A DNA stretch of 51,038 bases, from assembly GCA_003151155.1 (NCBI GenBank), contig PLWX01000186.1:1-51038 (forward strand). The letters run 5' to 3'. Below are positions 15,493-24,324 of this stretch, piece after piece. How positions within the stretch are numbered: position 1 is the stretch's first letter; every line of letters begins with the position of its first letter. The notes under the pieces are model-generated. The model had not been told where the DNA came from. It searched no databases and saw only the letters and a program-made list of their open reading frames with translations. Position numbers and translations under genes: made by a program. Source of the DNA: Acidobacteriaceae bacterium (GTDB taxonomy: Bacteria; Acidobacteriota; Terriglobia; Terriglobales; Acidobacteriaceae).

Positions 15493-16577
15493 TGACGAAT
15501 ATCGAAAAAAGTACGGCACGCGTGTTGAGTGGGATGCGTCCCACGGGAAAGTTACACCTCGGGCATTACGTCGGAGCCCTGCAGAACTGGATTAAATTGC
15601 AGGAGCAGTATGAGTGTTTCTTCTTCGTTGCCGATTGGCACGCACTCACGACGAACTATGCCGACACTTCCGAGGTAAAGCAGAGCTGCGTGGACCTGGT
15701 GGTGGATTGGCTTTCGGCGGGGCTGGACCCTGAACGGGCGACGTTGTTCATCCAGTCGCATGTGCTGCAACATGCCGAGTTGCACCTGCTGTTGTCGATG
15801 ATCACGCCGCTGGGGTGGCTGGAGCGGGTGCCGACTTATAAAGAGCAGCGCGAAAATATCAAAGACAAAGATCTCGGTATGTACGGGTTTCTTGGTTACC
15901 CGGTGCTGATGACGTCGGACATCCTGGTTTACCAGGCCCAGTATGTACCGGTGGGCGAAGACCAGGTGCCGCATTTGGAGATCAGCCGCGAGATCGCAAG
16001 GCGATTTAATGGATTTTATCCGCGCAAAGTTGGGACGAATGCGGCCGATCCGAAGCGCGATCATGTTTTCCCAGAGCCTAAGCCGTTGCTGACACCGGCT
16101 GCCAAGTTGCCGGGGACCGATGGCCGTAAGATGTCGAAATCGTACGGAAACAGCATCCTGCTCAGCGATCCGGAAAGCCACGTGCGGGCAAAGCTGAAGA
16201 CGATGGTGACCGATCCTGCACGGGTGCGACGCACCGATCCTGGCAATCCAGATATTTGTCCGGTGGGTGATTTGCATAAGATTTTCAGCGATGCGGAGAC
16301 GCTTGCGAAAGTGAATGTGGGCTGTCGCACGGCGGGCATTGGATGCATTCAGTGCAAGGGATGGGCGGCGGACAGCGTGATGCGCGTGCTGGCGCCGATG
16401 CAGGAGCGCCGCGTGAAGTACGAGGACAATCCGAAGATGGTGTGGGAGATTCTCGAGGCGGGATCGACGAAAGCACGCGCGGTGGCCGAGAAGACGATGA
16501 CGGAGGCGCGCGAAGCGATGAACTTCTCGCACGACTACGAGCCGCCTAAACAGACCACCATGGCAGGTACGAAGTAG
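15492..16577 (+). CDS. trpS: Tryptophanyl-tRNA synthetase
   Basis: This 361-residue class I enzyme charges tRNA-Trp. The HIGH-like motif reads GKLHLGHYVGAL (~residue 20) and the KMSKS loop reads GRKMSKSYGNS (~residue 210). The stretch YPVLMTSDILVYQAQYVPVGEDQVPHLE is typical of the family. It begins on the last base of the upstream stop codon, and its own stop is followed directly by the ATG of scpA, so it belongs to the same transcript. The length is slightly above the usual ~330 because of an extended C-terminal half, which includes two Cys residues in CRTAGIGCIQC. Confidence 0.96.
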   Translation: MTNIEKSTARVLSGMRPTGKLHLGHYVGALQNWIKLQEQYECFFFVADWHALTTNYADTSEVKQSCVDLVVDWLSAGLDPERATLFIQSHVLQHAELHLLLSMITPLGWLERVPTYKEQRENIKDKDLGMYGFLGYPVLMTSDILVYQAQYVPVGEDQVPHLEISREIARRFNGFYPRKVGTNAADPKRDHVFPEPKPLLTPAAKLPGTDGRKMSKSYGNSILLSDPESHVRAKLKTMVTDPARVRRTDPGNPDICPVGDLHKIFSDAETLAKVNVGCRTAGIGCIQCKGWAADSVMRVLAPMQERRVKYEDNPKMVWEILEAGSTKARAVAEKTMTEAREAMNFSHDYEPPKQTTMAGTK

Positions 16578-17429
16578 ATGGCAGAACCGGTCGAGAACAA
16601 AACCCAGGCGAGTGCAGCGCCTACCGCGGCGGAGGCGAAACGTCAGCAGGAGCGTGACGATTCCGCTTTCTCGATCACCGTCGGACAGATCTACGATGGG
16701 CCGCTGGATTTGCTGCTCGACCTGGTGCGTAAGCAGGACATCGACATCTACGACATTCCGATCGCGAAGATCACGAAGCAATATTTGTCGTACACGGAGC
16801 ACATCAAGACGATCGATGTGGATGTGGCGGCCGAATTCATTTACATGGCGTCGCTGCTGATTCATATCAAGTCGAAGATGTTGCTGCCGCGTGATCCGGA
16901 TGCAGTAGCGGGAGCGGAAGACGATCCGCGCATGGAACTCGTCAATCGACTGCTGGAGCACGAGCGCTTTAAGACCGCTGCGCAAATGCTTTTGCAGAAG
17001 CAACAGATTGAGGATGCGGTGCTGACGAATCCGTCGCTGAAAGAGTTCAAGGACGCGGAAGGCGCGGAGCCGGAGATGGCGGCCGACGTCATCGACCTGG
17101 TAAAGACCTTCCGCGAGATCATAGAGCGAGCGAAGTCAAAGCCGAGCTTCGACGTTTCGGACGACGCTGTAACGGTGGGGCAGATGATCCAGTACGTGCA
17201 TCGTCGGTTGTCGCTGGAAGATAAGCCGATCCGGCTGAAGTCGTTGCTGAAGCATTTGAACAGCCGCAATGCGCTGGTGTGCGCGTTTCTCGCGCTGCTG
17301 GAGCTGATCCGGCTGCAGGCGGTGCTGGCGCGGCAGGATGCGGTGTTCAGCGATGTGGTGATCAAGAAGCACGCGAATTTCGATAACATCATGGCCGAAC
17401 AAAGCGCCGTGCGGGACGACTGGAAGTAG
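16578..17429 (+). CDS. scpA: Segregation and condensation protein A (kleisin)
   Basis: ScpA is the kleisin that bridges SMC heads in the bacterial condensin complex. The family pattern is visible in the first third (YDGPLDLLLDLVRKQDIDIYDIPIAKITKQYLSY), followed by the helix that contacts SMC (AAEFIYMASLLIHIKSKMLLP) and a C-terminal winged-helix region (ALVCAFLALLELIRLQAV). The length of 283 residues is within the family range, with an added charged N-terminus. It is followed 53 bases later by its partner scpB. No smc gene is in the window. Confidence 0.95.
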   Translation: MAEPVENKTQASAAPTAAEAKRQQERDDSAFSITVGQIYDGPLDLLLDLVRKQDIDIYDIPIAKITKQYLSYTEHIKTIDVDVAAEFIYMASLLIHIKSKMLLPRDPDAVAGAEDDPRMELVNRLLEHERFKTAAQMLLQKQQIEDAVLTNPSLKEFKDAEGAEPEMAADVIDLVKTFREIIERAKSKPSFDVSDDAVTVGQMIQYVHRRLSLEDKPIRLKSLLKHLNSRNALVCAFLALLELIRLQAVLARQDAVFSDVVIKKHANFDNIMAEQSAVRDDWK

Positions 17430-17482
17430 CAACACTCCGACGCACCGTCGTGAGACGAAGCACAAGAAGGTAACGAACAGGA

Positions 17483-18451
17483 ATGTCACTCAAGGGAAAA
17501 CTCGAAGCAATTATTTACGCCGCGGAAGAACCGGTCACCGTGGACCAGATGGCCGTGCTGCTCCGGGAGATCGTAGTCGCGGAACTCGCGAACGAAGCGT
17601 CGAATGCCGCGATCGTGGCGGCGGACGAACTGGCAGAAGCGGAAGCCTCCGAGAACACGGAAGTAGTTCCCGCAGAAGCTGCGGCAGAGGCAAGCGCGGA
17701 AGTTTCCGCGCCGGAGACTTCGTCAAAGAAGAAAGTGAAAGACCCCGAACTCTCGGCGGTGAAAGCGAAGTTGCGCATCGTGCTGGCGGAGCTGGTCGCC
17801 GATTATCAGACGGACGTGCGTGGGATCGAGATTCGGCAGATTGCAGGCGGCTATCGCATGACGACCAAGCCGGAACACCATGATGTGGTCGTCAACTTTG
17901 CGAAGAGTTTGAAGCCGCCTATTCGACTTTCACTGCAGGCGCTCGAGACATTGGCCGTTGTCGCTTACAAGCAGCCAGTGACAGCGCCGGAGGTCAGCGA
18001 GATTCGCGGCGTTGATTCTTCGGGCGTGATCGCTACCCTGCTGGATAGGAAATTGGTGACGACGGCGGGACGTAAGCAGGTGATCGGACGTCCGATTCTT
18101 TACAAGACGACGAAAGAATTCCTACTGCGCTTTGGTTTGAAAGATGTGAATGAATTGCCGAGCATGGAAGAGTTTGAAAAGCTCGGAGATGCCGGACAGG
18201 GCGTGCTTTTCGAAGCTGAAAACGCGCAGCGTAAGACCCCCGAAAACGAAGCCGAAAGCGTGGATGACGCGATGATGGCCCGAGAAGATGAGATGGTTGC
18301 AGAAGCGTCGGGAGACGCCAACGCATCTCAAGAGGCTGAGCCTGCAGAGCAGGCCGCCGATAACCAGGAACCCGCCCAGGGGGAAGAAGCGAAGAGCGAA
18401 TCCACCGCAGACACGTCAGAGGTCCAGGGCTCAACGATCGAGAATTCGTAA
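17483..18451 (+). CDS. scpB: Segregation and condensation protein B, with insertion and acidic tail
   Basis: ScpB binds ScpA and helps condensin load and turn over. The C-terminal winged-helix core is clear (GYRMTTKPEHHDVVVNF, RLSLQALETLAVVAYKQPVTAPEVSEIRGVDSSGVIATLLDRKLV, GRPILYKTTKEFLLRFGL). At 322 residues it is much longer than the usual ~190. An Ala/Glu-rich insert (~residues 33-95) breaks the first winged helix after LEAIIYAAEEPVTVDQMAVLL, and an acidic disordered tail (~235-322) follows the core. Both extra parts are low-complexity. The gene sits 10 bases before the pseudouridine synthase gene. Confidence 0.93.
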   Translation: MSLKGKLEAIIYAAEEPVTVDQMAVLLREIVVAELANEASNAAIVAADELAEAEASENTEVVPAEAAAEASAEVSAPETSSKKKVKDPELSAVKAKLRIVLAELVADYQTDVRGIEIRQIAGGYRMTTKPEHHDVVVNFAKSLKPPIRLSLQALETLAVVAYKQPVTAPEVSEIRGVDSSGVIATLLDRKLVTTAGRKQVIGRPILYKTTKEFLLRFGLKDVNELPSMEEFEKLGDAGQGVLFEAENAQRKTPENEAESVDDAMMAREDEMVAEASGDANASQEAEPAEQAADNQEPAQGEEAKSESTADTSEVQGSTIENS

Positions 18452-18461
18452 AGGCCCACAA

Positions 18462-20417
18462 ATGTCGTCACAACGATTGCAGAAAATTATTGCCGGCGCC
18501 GGCATCGCGTCGCGCCGCAAAGCGGAAGAACTGATCACGGCCGGACGGGTCACCGTCAACGGCGAAATCAAAAACGAATTGGGGTCGAAGGCAGATTCCG
18601 CGGTGGACGATATCCGCGTCGATGGAAAACCGCTGCGCGCGGAAGATCCTGTCTACGTGCTGCTGCACAAGCCGAAGGGCTACGTCACCACGGTCACCGA
18701 TCCGGAAAACCGGCCTACGGTGATGGACCTGGTGAAGGCGATACCGGCGCGAGTGTATCCCGTGGGACGCCTCGATTACCTCAGCGAAGGGTTACTGCTG
18801 CTGACCAACGACGGCGACATCGCCGCGAAGCTGACACATGCGTCGACGCACGTGCCCAAGAAATATTTAGTGAAGGTCAGCGGACAGCCGACAGACGCAC
18901 AGATCCAGGAACTGCGCGATGGAGTGCAGCTTCCTGCGGAGCAGGGGCATATTCACGCGGCTCCGGACGACGGTGGAAAGTTCGGCGGAGAAAAGCGACG
19001 TTCGACCGCGGTGAAGACCGCACCGGCGAAGATCGAACTTTCGCGTGAAGGCGATAACCCGTGGTACGAGGTAACGCTGAATGAAGGACGGAACCGGCAG
19101 ATCCGGCGGATGTTCGACTTCATTGGGCATCACGTGGAAAAGATCAAGCGTGTGGAATATGGGCCGCTGAAGCTCGACGTGGAGAATGGCGAGTTCCGTC
19201 TGCTGAACCCGGCGGAGATCGTGCGGCTGAAAGCAGCTTCGCAAGGCAAGCATGAAGCACCTCGGGCACGCGATGAGCGTCCAAGGACGCCGAAGGGTGG
19301 GCGTGGCGAACGTCCGGCTTTCAGCAGAGGACGCACGGGTGAGCGCGCTGCGTTTCAAAAGGGATCGTACAAAGACCGTTCAGAATTTGAGAGCCCGCGT
19401 GAAGAACGGACGCGCACGGCGCGATTCAGTGCGGACGGAACGCGCGAAGTGGAAGCGCCACGAGAATATCGGGAGCGGCCGAAGTTTCAGAAGCGCGATG
19501 GAGAACGCCCAGCATTTCGCGGTAGACGAGATGATTCGCGTGGGGAACGACCCGCATTTCGTAAGCGTCCTGATGATGCGCGCGGTGAGCGACCTGCATT
19601 TCGTGGGCGTCCTGACGATGCGCGCGGGGAGCGGCCGAAGTTTGGCAGACCGCCGGTGCGTCGGAGCAGTGAAGGTCGACCTGCTTCTGCGGGGCGATTC
19701 TCGTCGAGTGGTAGTCGTGGAGAGCGACCATTTCGCGGGAAGCCGACGGAGGGGGGAGAGTCGCGGGGCAAGAGTTTTGGGCGGCCACCGGTGAGAGGCG
19801 GATCGCGTCCGGCGTTCGGCAGCAAGCCAAGGTTTGCTTCCAGTGAAGGACGCAGTGAACGACCATTCCGTGCGAAGCCTGCGGGCGATGGAGAGTTTCG
19901 CGGGAGTCGTCCTCCCTCGCGGGGAGGAGCGCGCCCATCGTTTGGCGGGAAGCCGAAATTTGGCGCGCGGCCGGAGCGTGGCGAACGTTCGGCTGGCGGG
20001 TCGAAGCGGTTTGAGCGCAGCGGGCCACCACGCGAAGGAGGGGCGGAACGGCCGGCATTTCGCGGGAAGCCCTCTTCCGGCACGGGGTTTCGTGGAAAGC
20101 GCGACGATCGCGGAGGACCGCGTGGGGAGCGCAAAGAAGGCGGGTTTGGTGGAGCGCGGCGTCCGAGTTCGGGACGTCCCTTCACCGGCGATCGATTCGG
20201 CAAAAAGTCGGGTGGATTTCGCAAGGACGGCGGGCCACGTGCGGAGCGGCCAGTTCGGGAACGGGAAGAACCTCGGTCACAGGAATTCGTCGATAAGACT
20301 GCGAAGCGCTTCGCCGGAAAGCTAGAATCAGGGGGACGGGGGCCACGAGGTCCGCGCAAAGGCCCGGGCGGCAGCGCTCCCAAGCGTCCGTTCCGGAAAC
20401 CCAAGGATAGGCGATGA
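18462..20417 (+). CDS. rluB: RsuA/RluB-family 23S rRNA pseudouridine synthase with ~390-residue Arg/Gly-rich tail
   Basis: The first ~255 residues are a complete S4 plus RsuA-type pseudouridine synthase. The S4 domain is RLQKIIAGAGIASRRKAEELITAGRVTVNG; the catalytic aspartate lies in YPVGRLDYLSEGLLLLTNDGD; the last motif is EGRNRQIRRMFDFIGHHVEKIKR. It would convert uridine to pseudouridine in rRNA. After the core comes a tail from ~259 to 651 made of Arg, Gly, Glu, Pro, Ser and Phe, with in-frame repeats of 14 residues (RGERPAFR.RPDDA pattern, DNA 19530-19655). Usual family members have far shorter tails, and a tail like this would bind RNA. The start is the ATG at 18462. The stop overlaps hisC (ATGA). 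RluB rather than RsuA is favoured by the S4 start and the scpAB context. Confidence 0.9.
   Translation: MSSQRLQKIIAGAGIASRRKAEELITAGRVTVNGEIKNELGSKADSAVDDIRVDGKPLRAEDPVYVLLHKPKGYVTTVTDPENRPTVMDLVKAIPARVYPVGRLDYLSEGLLLLTNDGDIAAKLTHASTHVPKKYLVKVSGQPTDAQIQELRDGVQLPAEQGHIHAAPDDGGKFGGEKRRSTAVKTAPAKIELSREGDNPWYEVTLNEGRNRQIRRMFDFIGHHVEKIKRVEYGPLKLDVENGEFRLLNPAEIVRLKAASQGKHEAPRARDERPRTPKGGRGERPAFSRGRTGERAAFQKGSYKDRSEFESPREERTRTARFSADGTREVEAPREYRERPKFQKRDGERPAFRGRRDDSRGERPAFRKRPDDARGERPAFRGRPDDARGERPKFGRPPVRRSSEGRPASAGRFSSSGSRGERPFRGKPTEGGESRGKSFGRPPVRGGSRPAFGSKPRFASSEGRSERPFRAKPAGDGEFRGSRPPSRGGARPSFGGKPKFGARPERGERSAGGSKRFERSGPPREGGAERPAFRGKPSSGTGFRGKRDDRGGPRGERKEGGFGGARRPSSGRPFTGDRFGKKSGGFRKDGGPRAERPVREREEPRSQEFVDKTAKRFAGKLESGGRGPRGPRKGPGGSAPKRPFRKPKDRR
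19530..19655 (+). repeat. Three tandem 42-bp repeats inside the pseudouridine synthase tail
   Basis: Three consecutive 42-base units encode DD.RGERPAF..RP (residues ~357-398). The first two are nearly identical and the third diverges at the end. Further looser GERP(A/K)F units lie on either side. The repeats keep the reading frame. Confidence 0.8.
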
Positions 20418-21538
20418 AGTACGAAGAGATGGTTCCCGCGCACATTCGCGCGCTGGCGAGCTATGTGCCTGGCAAGCCGCTGCGGCAGGCGGAAGAAGAA
20501 ACAGGAATCAAATGTACGAAGATGGCCTCGAACGAAAATCCGTTCGGGCCATCGCCGCGTGCGATTGAAGCGATGGAACACGCGCTGCGCGAAGTGCACC
20601 TCTATCCGGAAAACGGCGCACCGGAACTTGCGAAGAAAATTGCTGAGAACGAAGGGGTGACGCCGGATCACGTACTGGTCACGGGGGGGTCCACGCCGTG
20701 CCTCGACATGATTGGGCGGACGCTGCTGTCGCCGGGATTGAATGCGGTCACCAGCGAGCGAACGTTCATCGTGTACCCGATCGTAACGCGCGGGGCAGGC
20801 GCCACGCTAAAGATGGTGCCGACGAAAGACGATGGGTTCGACCTCGATGGAATATTGACGGCCATCGATGAACGGACGCGGGTGGCGTTCCTGGCAAACC
20901 CGAATAATCCGACGGGAACGATGTTCGACGCCAAGGCAATGGACCGATTCCTGGAGCGCGTTCCTGACAGCGTGGTTACGGTGCTCGACGAGGCGTACTA
21001 CGACTTTGCCAAGCACCTGGCGCAGCAGCGCGGAGTGGAGTACTCGAACTCGGTGCGCTATGTGAAAGAGGGGCGCAAGGTCATTGTGCTGCGCACATTC
21101 TCGAAGACACACGGACTGGCCGGGGTACGCGTGGGTTTCGGGATCGGCGATCCGGAACTGATGAGTTACCTGGCGCGGGTGCGCACAGCGTTCCAGACGA
21201 CGAGTATCGGCGAGGCGGCGGCGATGGCGGCCTTGCATGACGACGAGCACCTGAAACGCACCGTGGAAAACAACGCAGCAGGCGCTGAAGTTCTGTTGAA
21301 GGGCCTACGCGAGATGGGGCTGCACGTGGTCCCGACGTGGGCGAACTTCGTGTTCTTCGAAGTGGAAGACGATGCCCCCGGGATTGCGAGAGCGTTGGAG
21401 CGCGCGGGAGTGATCGTGCGTCCACTGGGCGGTTGGGGGATCCCGAAGGGACTTCGGGTGACGATCGGGAATCCGGAGCAGAACCAGAATTTTCTGCGTG
21501 CGTTGCAGAAAGTTTTGGCGAAAGAACCGGTGCGGTAA
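20414..21538 (+). CDS. hisC: Histidinol-phosphate aminotransferase
   Basis: This 374-residue fold-type I PLP enzyme carries out the transamination step of histidine synthesis. Key segments are ASNENPFGPSPRAIEAM at the N-terminus, VAFLANPNNPTGTMF (~160), VTVLDEAYYDF (~190) with the PLP-contacting Asp and Tyr, and the PLP lysine in TFSKTHGLAGVRVGFG (~225). The conserved C-terminal Arg region is GLRVTIGNPEQNQNFL. It starts 4 bases inside the preceding gene. No other his gene is nearby, so this may be one of several HisC-like aminotransferases, and a role with other amino acids (for example Phe/Tyr) is possible. It closes the long operon. Confidence 0.92.
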   Translation: MKYEEMVPAHIRALASYVPGKPLRQAEEETGIKCTKMASNENPFGPSPRAIEAMEHALREVHLYPENGAPELAKKIAENEGVTPDHVLVTGGSTPCLDMIGRTLLSPGLNAVTSERTFIVYPIVTRGAGATLKMVPTKDDGFDLDGILTAIDERTRVAFLANPNNPTGTMFDAKAMDRFLERVPDSVVTVLDEAYYDFAKHLAQQRGVEYSNSVRYVKEGRKVIVLRTFSKTHGLAGVRVGFGIGDPELMSYLARVRTAFQTTSIGEAAAMAALHDDEHLKRTVENNAAGAEVLLKGLREMGLHVVPTWANFVFFEVEDDAPGIARALERAGVIVRPLGGWGIPKGLRVTIGNPEQNQNFLRALQKVLAKEPVR

Positions 21539-21579
21539 GTTCGCGAGAAAGCAGCCGATAAAGGCTTTTTAAAGGACGT

Positions 21580-21666
21580 CCTGCCCCGGGGGCTAAAGTC
21601 CCTTGTCTCGGGTGCGGCGGGACGCGGCGCTTAAGCGCCGCTTTACGCAATGACTGCTTTACCCAA
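21580..21666. repeat. Paired-hairpin intergenic repeat, copy 1
   Basis: A first imperfect hairpin (GGGGGCTAAAGTCCC) is followed by a perfect one at 21624-21641 (GCGGCGC TTAA GCGCCGC) and then by GCTTTACGCA. The layout matches copies at 25861-25923 and 28070-28135. It lies between convergent hisC and the ROK kinase gene, where it may also end transcription. Confidence 0.65.
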
Positions 21667-21695
21667 ATAGCAAAACTAGAGAAGTTTTTGCGGAG

Positions 21696-22706
21696 CTAGT
21701 AAGTGGCGCGGCTTGCGCGATCCTCGGCTAGCAGCATCGGCAATCGGGCAGCACCGAAGAGACCGGCATCGCTGCCGAGCAGGGCGCGAGTGACGATGGT
21801 GCGTTTGTCACCGGCTTTCACGGCTTCAGGTGCGGTGATGCGATAGATGAACGAGCGCACGCGAAGCTCATCGAACATGGCCGGGCTAAATGCGTCCCAT
21901 GCGCTGACGACCCCGCCGCCGATGACGTACATGGGAAAATTGAGGGCATTCACAAACGTGCCGAGGGTGATGCCGATCGAGCGGCCGACGGTATCGAAGA
22001 CTTCCTGCGCGGCCTTGTCGCCCTGGATCGCGAGTTGGTACACGACCTTCGAACTGAACTCGACGTCGAGGCGAGAGGCGTTCGCCATTGCATCGGACAT
22101 GCCTTTCGCGACAGCTTCTTTCGCCATGCGTACGATCGCCGTGGCAGATGCGTATTGCTCAAGGCAGCCATGGCTTCCGCAACCGCAGGCGTGACCTTCG
22201 GGTTGGACAGTGCTGTGGCCCATCTCACCGGCAAATCCTTTCATGCCGTGCCAGACGCGGCCATTGTGGATGATGCCACCACCAACGCCGGTGCCGAGGG
22301 TAAACATGCAGAGGTCATTAACGTCGCGTCCGGCGCCGAGCCACTTCTCACCCATGGCGGCGGCGTTGGCGTCGTTTTCGAGAATGACCTTGGTGCCGAG
22401 ACGGCGCTCGATGTCCTGGTGAACCGGGTAGTCGGCCCAACCGGGAAGGTTCGGCGACTCACGAACGGTGCCGGTATCCATGTCGATGAAGCCGGGGACG
22501 CCGATGCCGATGCCGACAAGTTCACCGCGTGCGCTGTATTTCTCAGTGACGGATTGAATGGCGCTGGTCATCTCGCTGATAACGAATTCGCGGCCGCGCT
22601 GCACCTGGGTGCCGAGGGTGACTTTTTCCAGGAGGGTGCCGTTCTCGTCGACGGCAGCAATGCGAAGGTTGGTACCGCCGAGGTCCACACCGATCGAGTA
22701 AGACAT
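21696..22706 (-). CDS. ROK-family sugar kinase (glucokinase type)
   Basis: The 336 residues start with the ATP phosphate-binding motif IGVDLGGTNLRIAAVD. The substrate and catalytic region includes LENDANAAAMGE, and the ROK signature with its zinc site is present (GHSTVQPEGHACGCGSHGCLEQYAS). A second phosphate motif, FTLGTGVGGGI, is also seen. ROK kinases of this type phosphorylate glucose or related sugars at the start of glycolysis. I start at the ATG at 22706, since the longer frame to 22799 adds a polar stretch before the phosphate motif. It lies downstream of mutM on the same strand, 115 bases apart. Glucose as substrate is likely but not proven. Confidence 0.92.
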   Translation of the reverse strand: MSYSIGVDLGGTNLRIAAVDENGTLLEKVTLGTQVQRGREFVISEMTSAIQSVTEKYSARGELVGIGIGVPGFIDMDTGTVRESPNLPGWADYPVHQDIERRLGTKVILENDANAAAMGEKWLGAGRDVNDLCMFTLGTGVGGGIIHNGRVWHGMKGFAGEMGHSTVQPEGHACGCGSHGCLEQYASATAIVRMAKEAVAKGMSDAMANASRLDVEFSSKVVYQLAIQGDKAAQEVFDTVGRSIGITLGTFVNALNFPMYVIGGGVVSAWDAFSPAMFDELRVRSFIYRITAPEAVKAGDKRTIVTRALLGSDAGLFGAARLPMLLAEDRASRATY

Positions 22707-22821
22707 GACTTTCTTATCCTCGCAGGTTGCCGGAGAGTCCGGCGCAAGCTTCGTCGTTGCAGCACAACTATTGTCGCTGAAACGTTTTAAATCTGGCAAT
22801 CAGAACCCTATGGCCCAGGAA

Positions 22822-23640
22822 TTATTTCTGGCACTCGGGACAATAATGACTACTACGCCCACCTATGACGAATCGTTTGATGGGCGTTTTGCAGACGAGG
22901 CACGGCTTTCCTGTCCGCTGGTAGACATTGTGACGCAATTGGAAGAAGCCTTCGTTGCCTTCGGAATCGACGTAATCGTTCACGGAAGAACCGCCTAACT
23001 CTACCGCTTCGCGGAGGACTTCGCCTAGCTTTTCATGAAGGCGCGCGAGTTCGGCTCGGGTCAAGGATTTCGCCTTGCGGCGAGGACGAATCCGAGCGCG
23101 ATAGAGAGACTCGTCGGCGTAAATGTTGCCGACACCGCTGAGGAGCTTTTGGTTCAACAGGGCGCTCTTGATGGGAGTATTGCGTCCACGGAAGAGGCGC
23201 TGGAAGTCGTCGAAGGAAACCTGGAGCGGCTCGAGACCGGGAGCGGCAAAGAGTTTGCTGGTAGGAGTGACGGCCAGTTTGCCGAACATGCGGGGATCGA
23301 CGAAGCGGATTTCTTTCCCGGACGAGAGCTTCGCAATCAGATGCGTGTGCTTGGGAAGATCGGCGGCGGGATCGACAACCAGGGTGCTGCCGGTCATGCC
23401 GAGGTGGATGATCCACTGGCCGCGAGGATCGCCGGTTTCCTCTTCGAGATCTGCGACGATGTGTTTGCCGACGCGGCGCACAACTTTGATGCGAGCACCT
23501 TCGAGCATTTTGGCGATGGCGCGGGCAGTGGACTTGAGCGGCTGGCGTTTTTCGCCAATCCATACGGATTCGATGGTGGTGCCAGCCACCCGCTTGTTCA
23601 GGCCGTTGGCAACGGTTTCAACTTCGGGAAGTTCGGGCAT
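22822..23640 (-). CDS. mutM: Formamidopyrimidine-DNA glycosylase
   Basis: This 272-residue repair enzyme removes oxidised purines such as 8-oxoguanine and nicks the DNA. The N-terminus is PELPEVETVANGL, with the catalytic Pro2 and Glu3. The beta-hairpin lysine lies in GKHIVADL, followed by WIIHLGMTGS. The helix-two-turn-helix reads NQKLLSGVGNIYADESLYRARIRP. The C-terminal zinc finger has four cysteines (CLVCKTPIKR...YCPECQK). The full set of catalytic residues is intact and the length is normal. It is divergent from the LysE exporter gene. Confidence 0.97.
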   Translation of the reverse strand: MPELPEVETVANGLNKRVAGTTIESVWIGEKRQPLKSTARAIAKMLEGARIKVVRRVGKHIVADLEEETGDPRGQWIIHLGMTGSTLVVDPAADLPKHTHLIAKLSSGKEIRFVDPRMFGKLAVTPTSKLFAAPGLEPLQVSFDDFQRLFRGRNTPIKSALLNQKLLSGVGNIYADESLYRARIRPRRKAKSLTRAELARLHEKLGEVLREAVELGGSSVNDYVDSEGNEGFFQLRHNVYQRTGKPCLVCKTPIKRFVIGGRSSHYCPECQK

Positions 23641-23696
23641 GAGCTTCTCTCTATGTTAGCTTGCGACGGCCGGTTCTGGTACAAAGGGCGCGGGTC

Positions 23697-24308
23697 ATGT
23701 GGATCTATTTCATTGCCGGCGCGGCGTATGGCTTTGCGGCGGGAGTGCAGCCGGGGCCGCTGAATGCGTACCTGATGTCGATTACGCTGCGACATGGTTT
23801 CCGTCAGGCACTACCGGCAACGTTTGCGCCGCTCTTTAGCGATGCCATGATCGTCGCCCTGATGCTGTTTATCCTGACGCGCATTCCATATGCCTTGATT
23901 CGCTGGCTGCATTTGCTGGGCGGAGCGTTTGTTCTGTACCTGGCATGGGATGCGTGGCGCACCTTTCGGCATTTTGAAGCGGCAGAAGAAAGCGCGCGAT
24001 CGAATGCGGTGCACGGCGTGTGGAAAGCTGCCGTCATCAACCTGCTGAACCCGAATCCGTATCTTGGATGGAGCCTAGTACTCGGGCCGATGCTGCTGCG
24101 GGGATGGCACTCGGCACCGCGGAATGGTGTGGCGGTGGGGCTGGGATTTTACGGGGCGTTGATTGGGACGACGATTTTGATCGTGCTACTTTTTGACTTC
24201 GCGCGGAGTTCGGGACTACGGGTAGCGCAGGCGCTGGTGGCGGTTTCCAGCGTTGGATTGGCAGGATTCGGATTGTTCCAATTGTGGTTGGGAGTTGCGG
24301 GACGGTAA
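23697..24308 (+). CDS. LysE/RhtB-type amino acid exporter
   Basis: The 203-residue protein has about six transmembrane helices and the typical N-terminus of LysE-family translocators (GFAAGVQPGPLNAYLMSITLRHGFRQALPATFAPLFSDAMIV), including the conserved QPGP turn. These proteins export amino acids or related metabolites. I start at the ATG at 23697 rather than the TTG at 23661, which would add charged residues before the first helix. The substrate is unknown. It is followed by the purA leader on the same strand. Confidence 0.87.
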   Translation: MWIYFIAGAAYGFAAGVQPGPLNAYLMSITLRHGFRQALPATFAPLFSDAMIVALMLFILTRIPYALIRWLHLLGGAFVLYLAWDAWRTFRHFEAAEESARSNAVHGVWKAAVINLLNPNPYLGWSLVLGPMLLRGWHSAPRNGVAVGLGFYGALIGTTILIVLLFDFARSSGLRVAQALVAVSSVGLAGFGLFQLWLGVAGR

Positions 24309-24324
24309 AACGAGGCAGGTTTCA

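Noticed and set aside
15552-17003. Open frame of 483 codons on the minus strand
   Set aside because: It is antisense to trpS and scpA and gives an Arg/His/Leu-rich translation with no family resemblance.
19530-19655. Direct repeats considered as a CRISPR array
   Set aside because: The 42-base units are adjacent with no unique spacers and keep a reading frame, so they are coding repeats.
19252-20671. Several overlapping open frames on both strands within the pseudouridine synthase tail
   Set aside because: The Arg/Gly codons of the tail leave all frames open. Only the frame continuous with the S4 and catalytic domains has a known start and domain.
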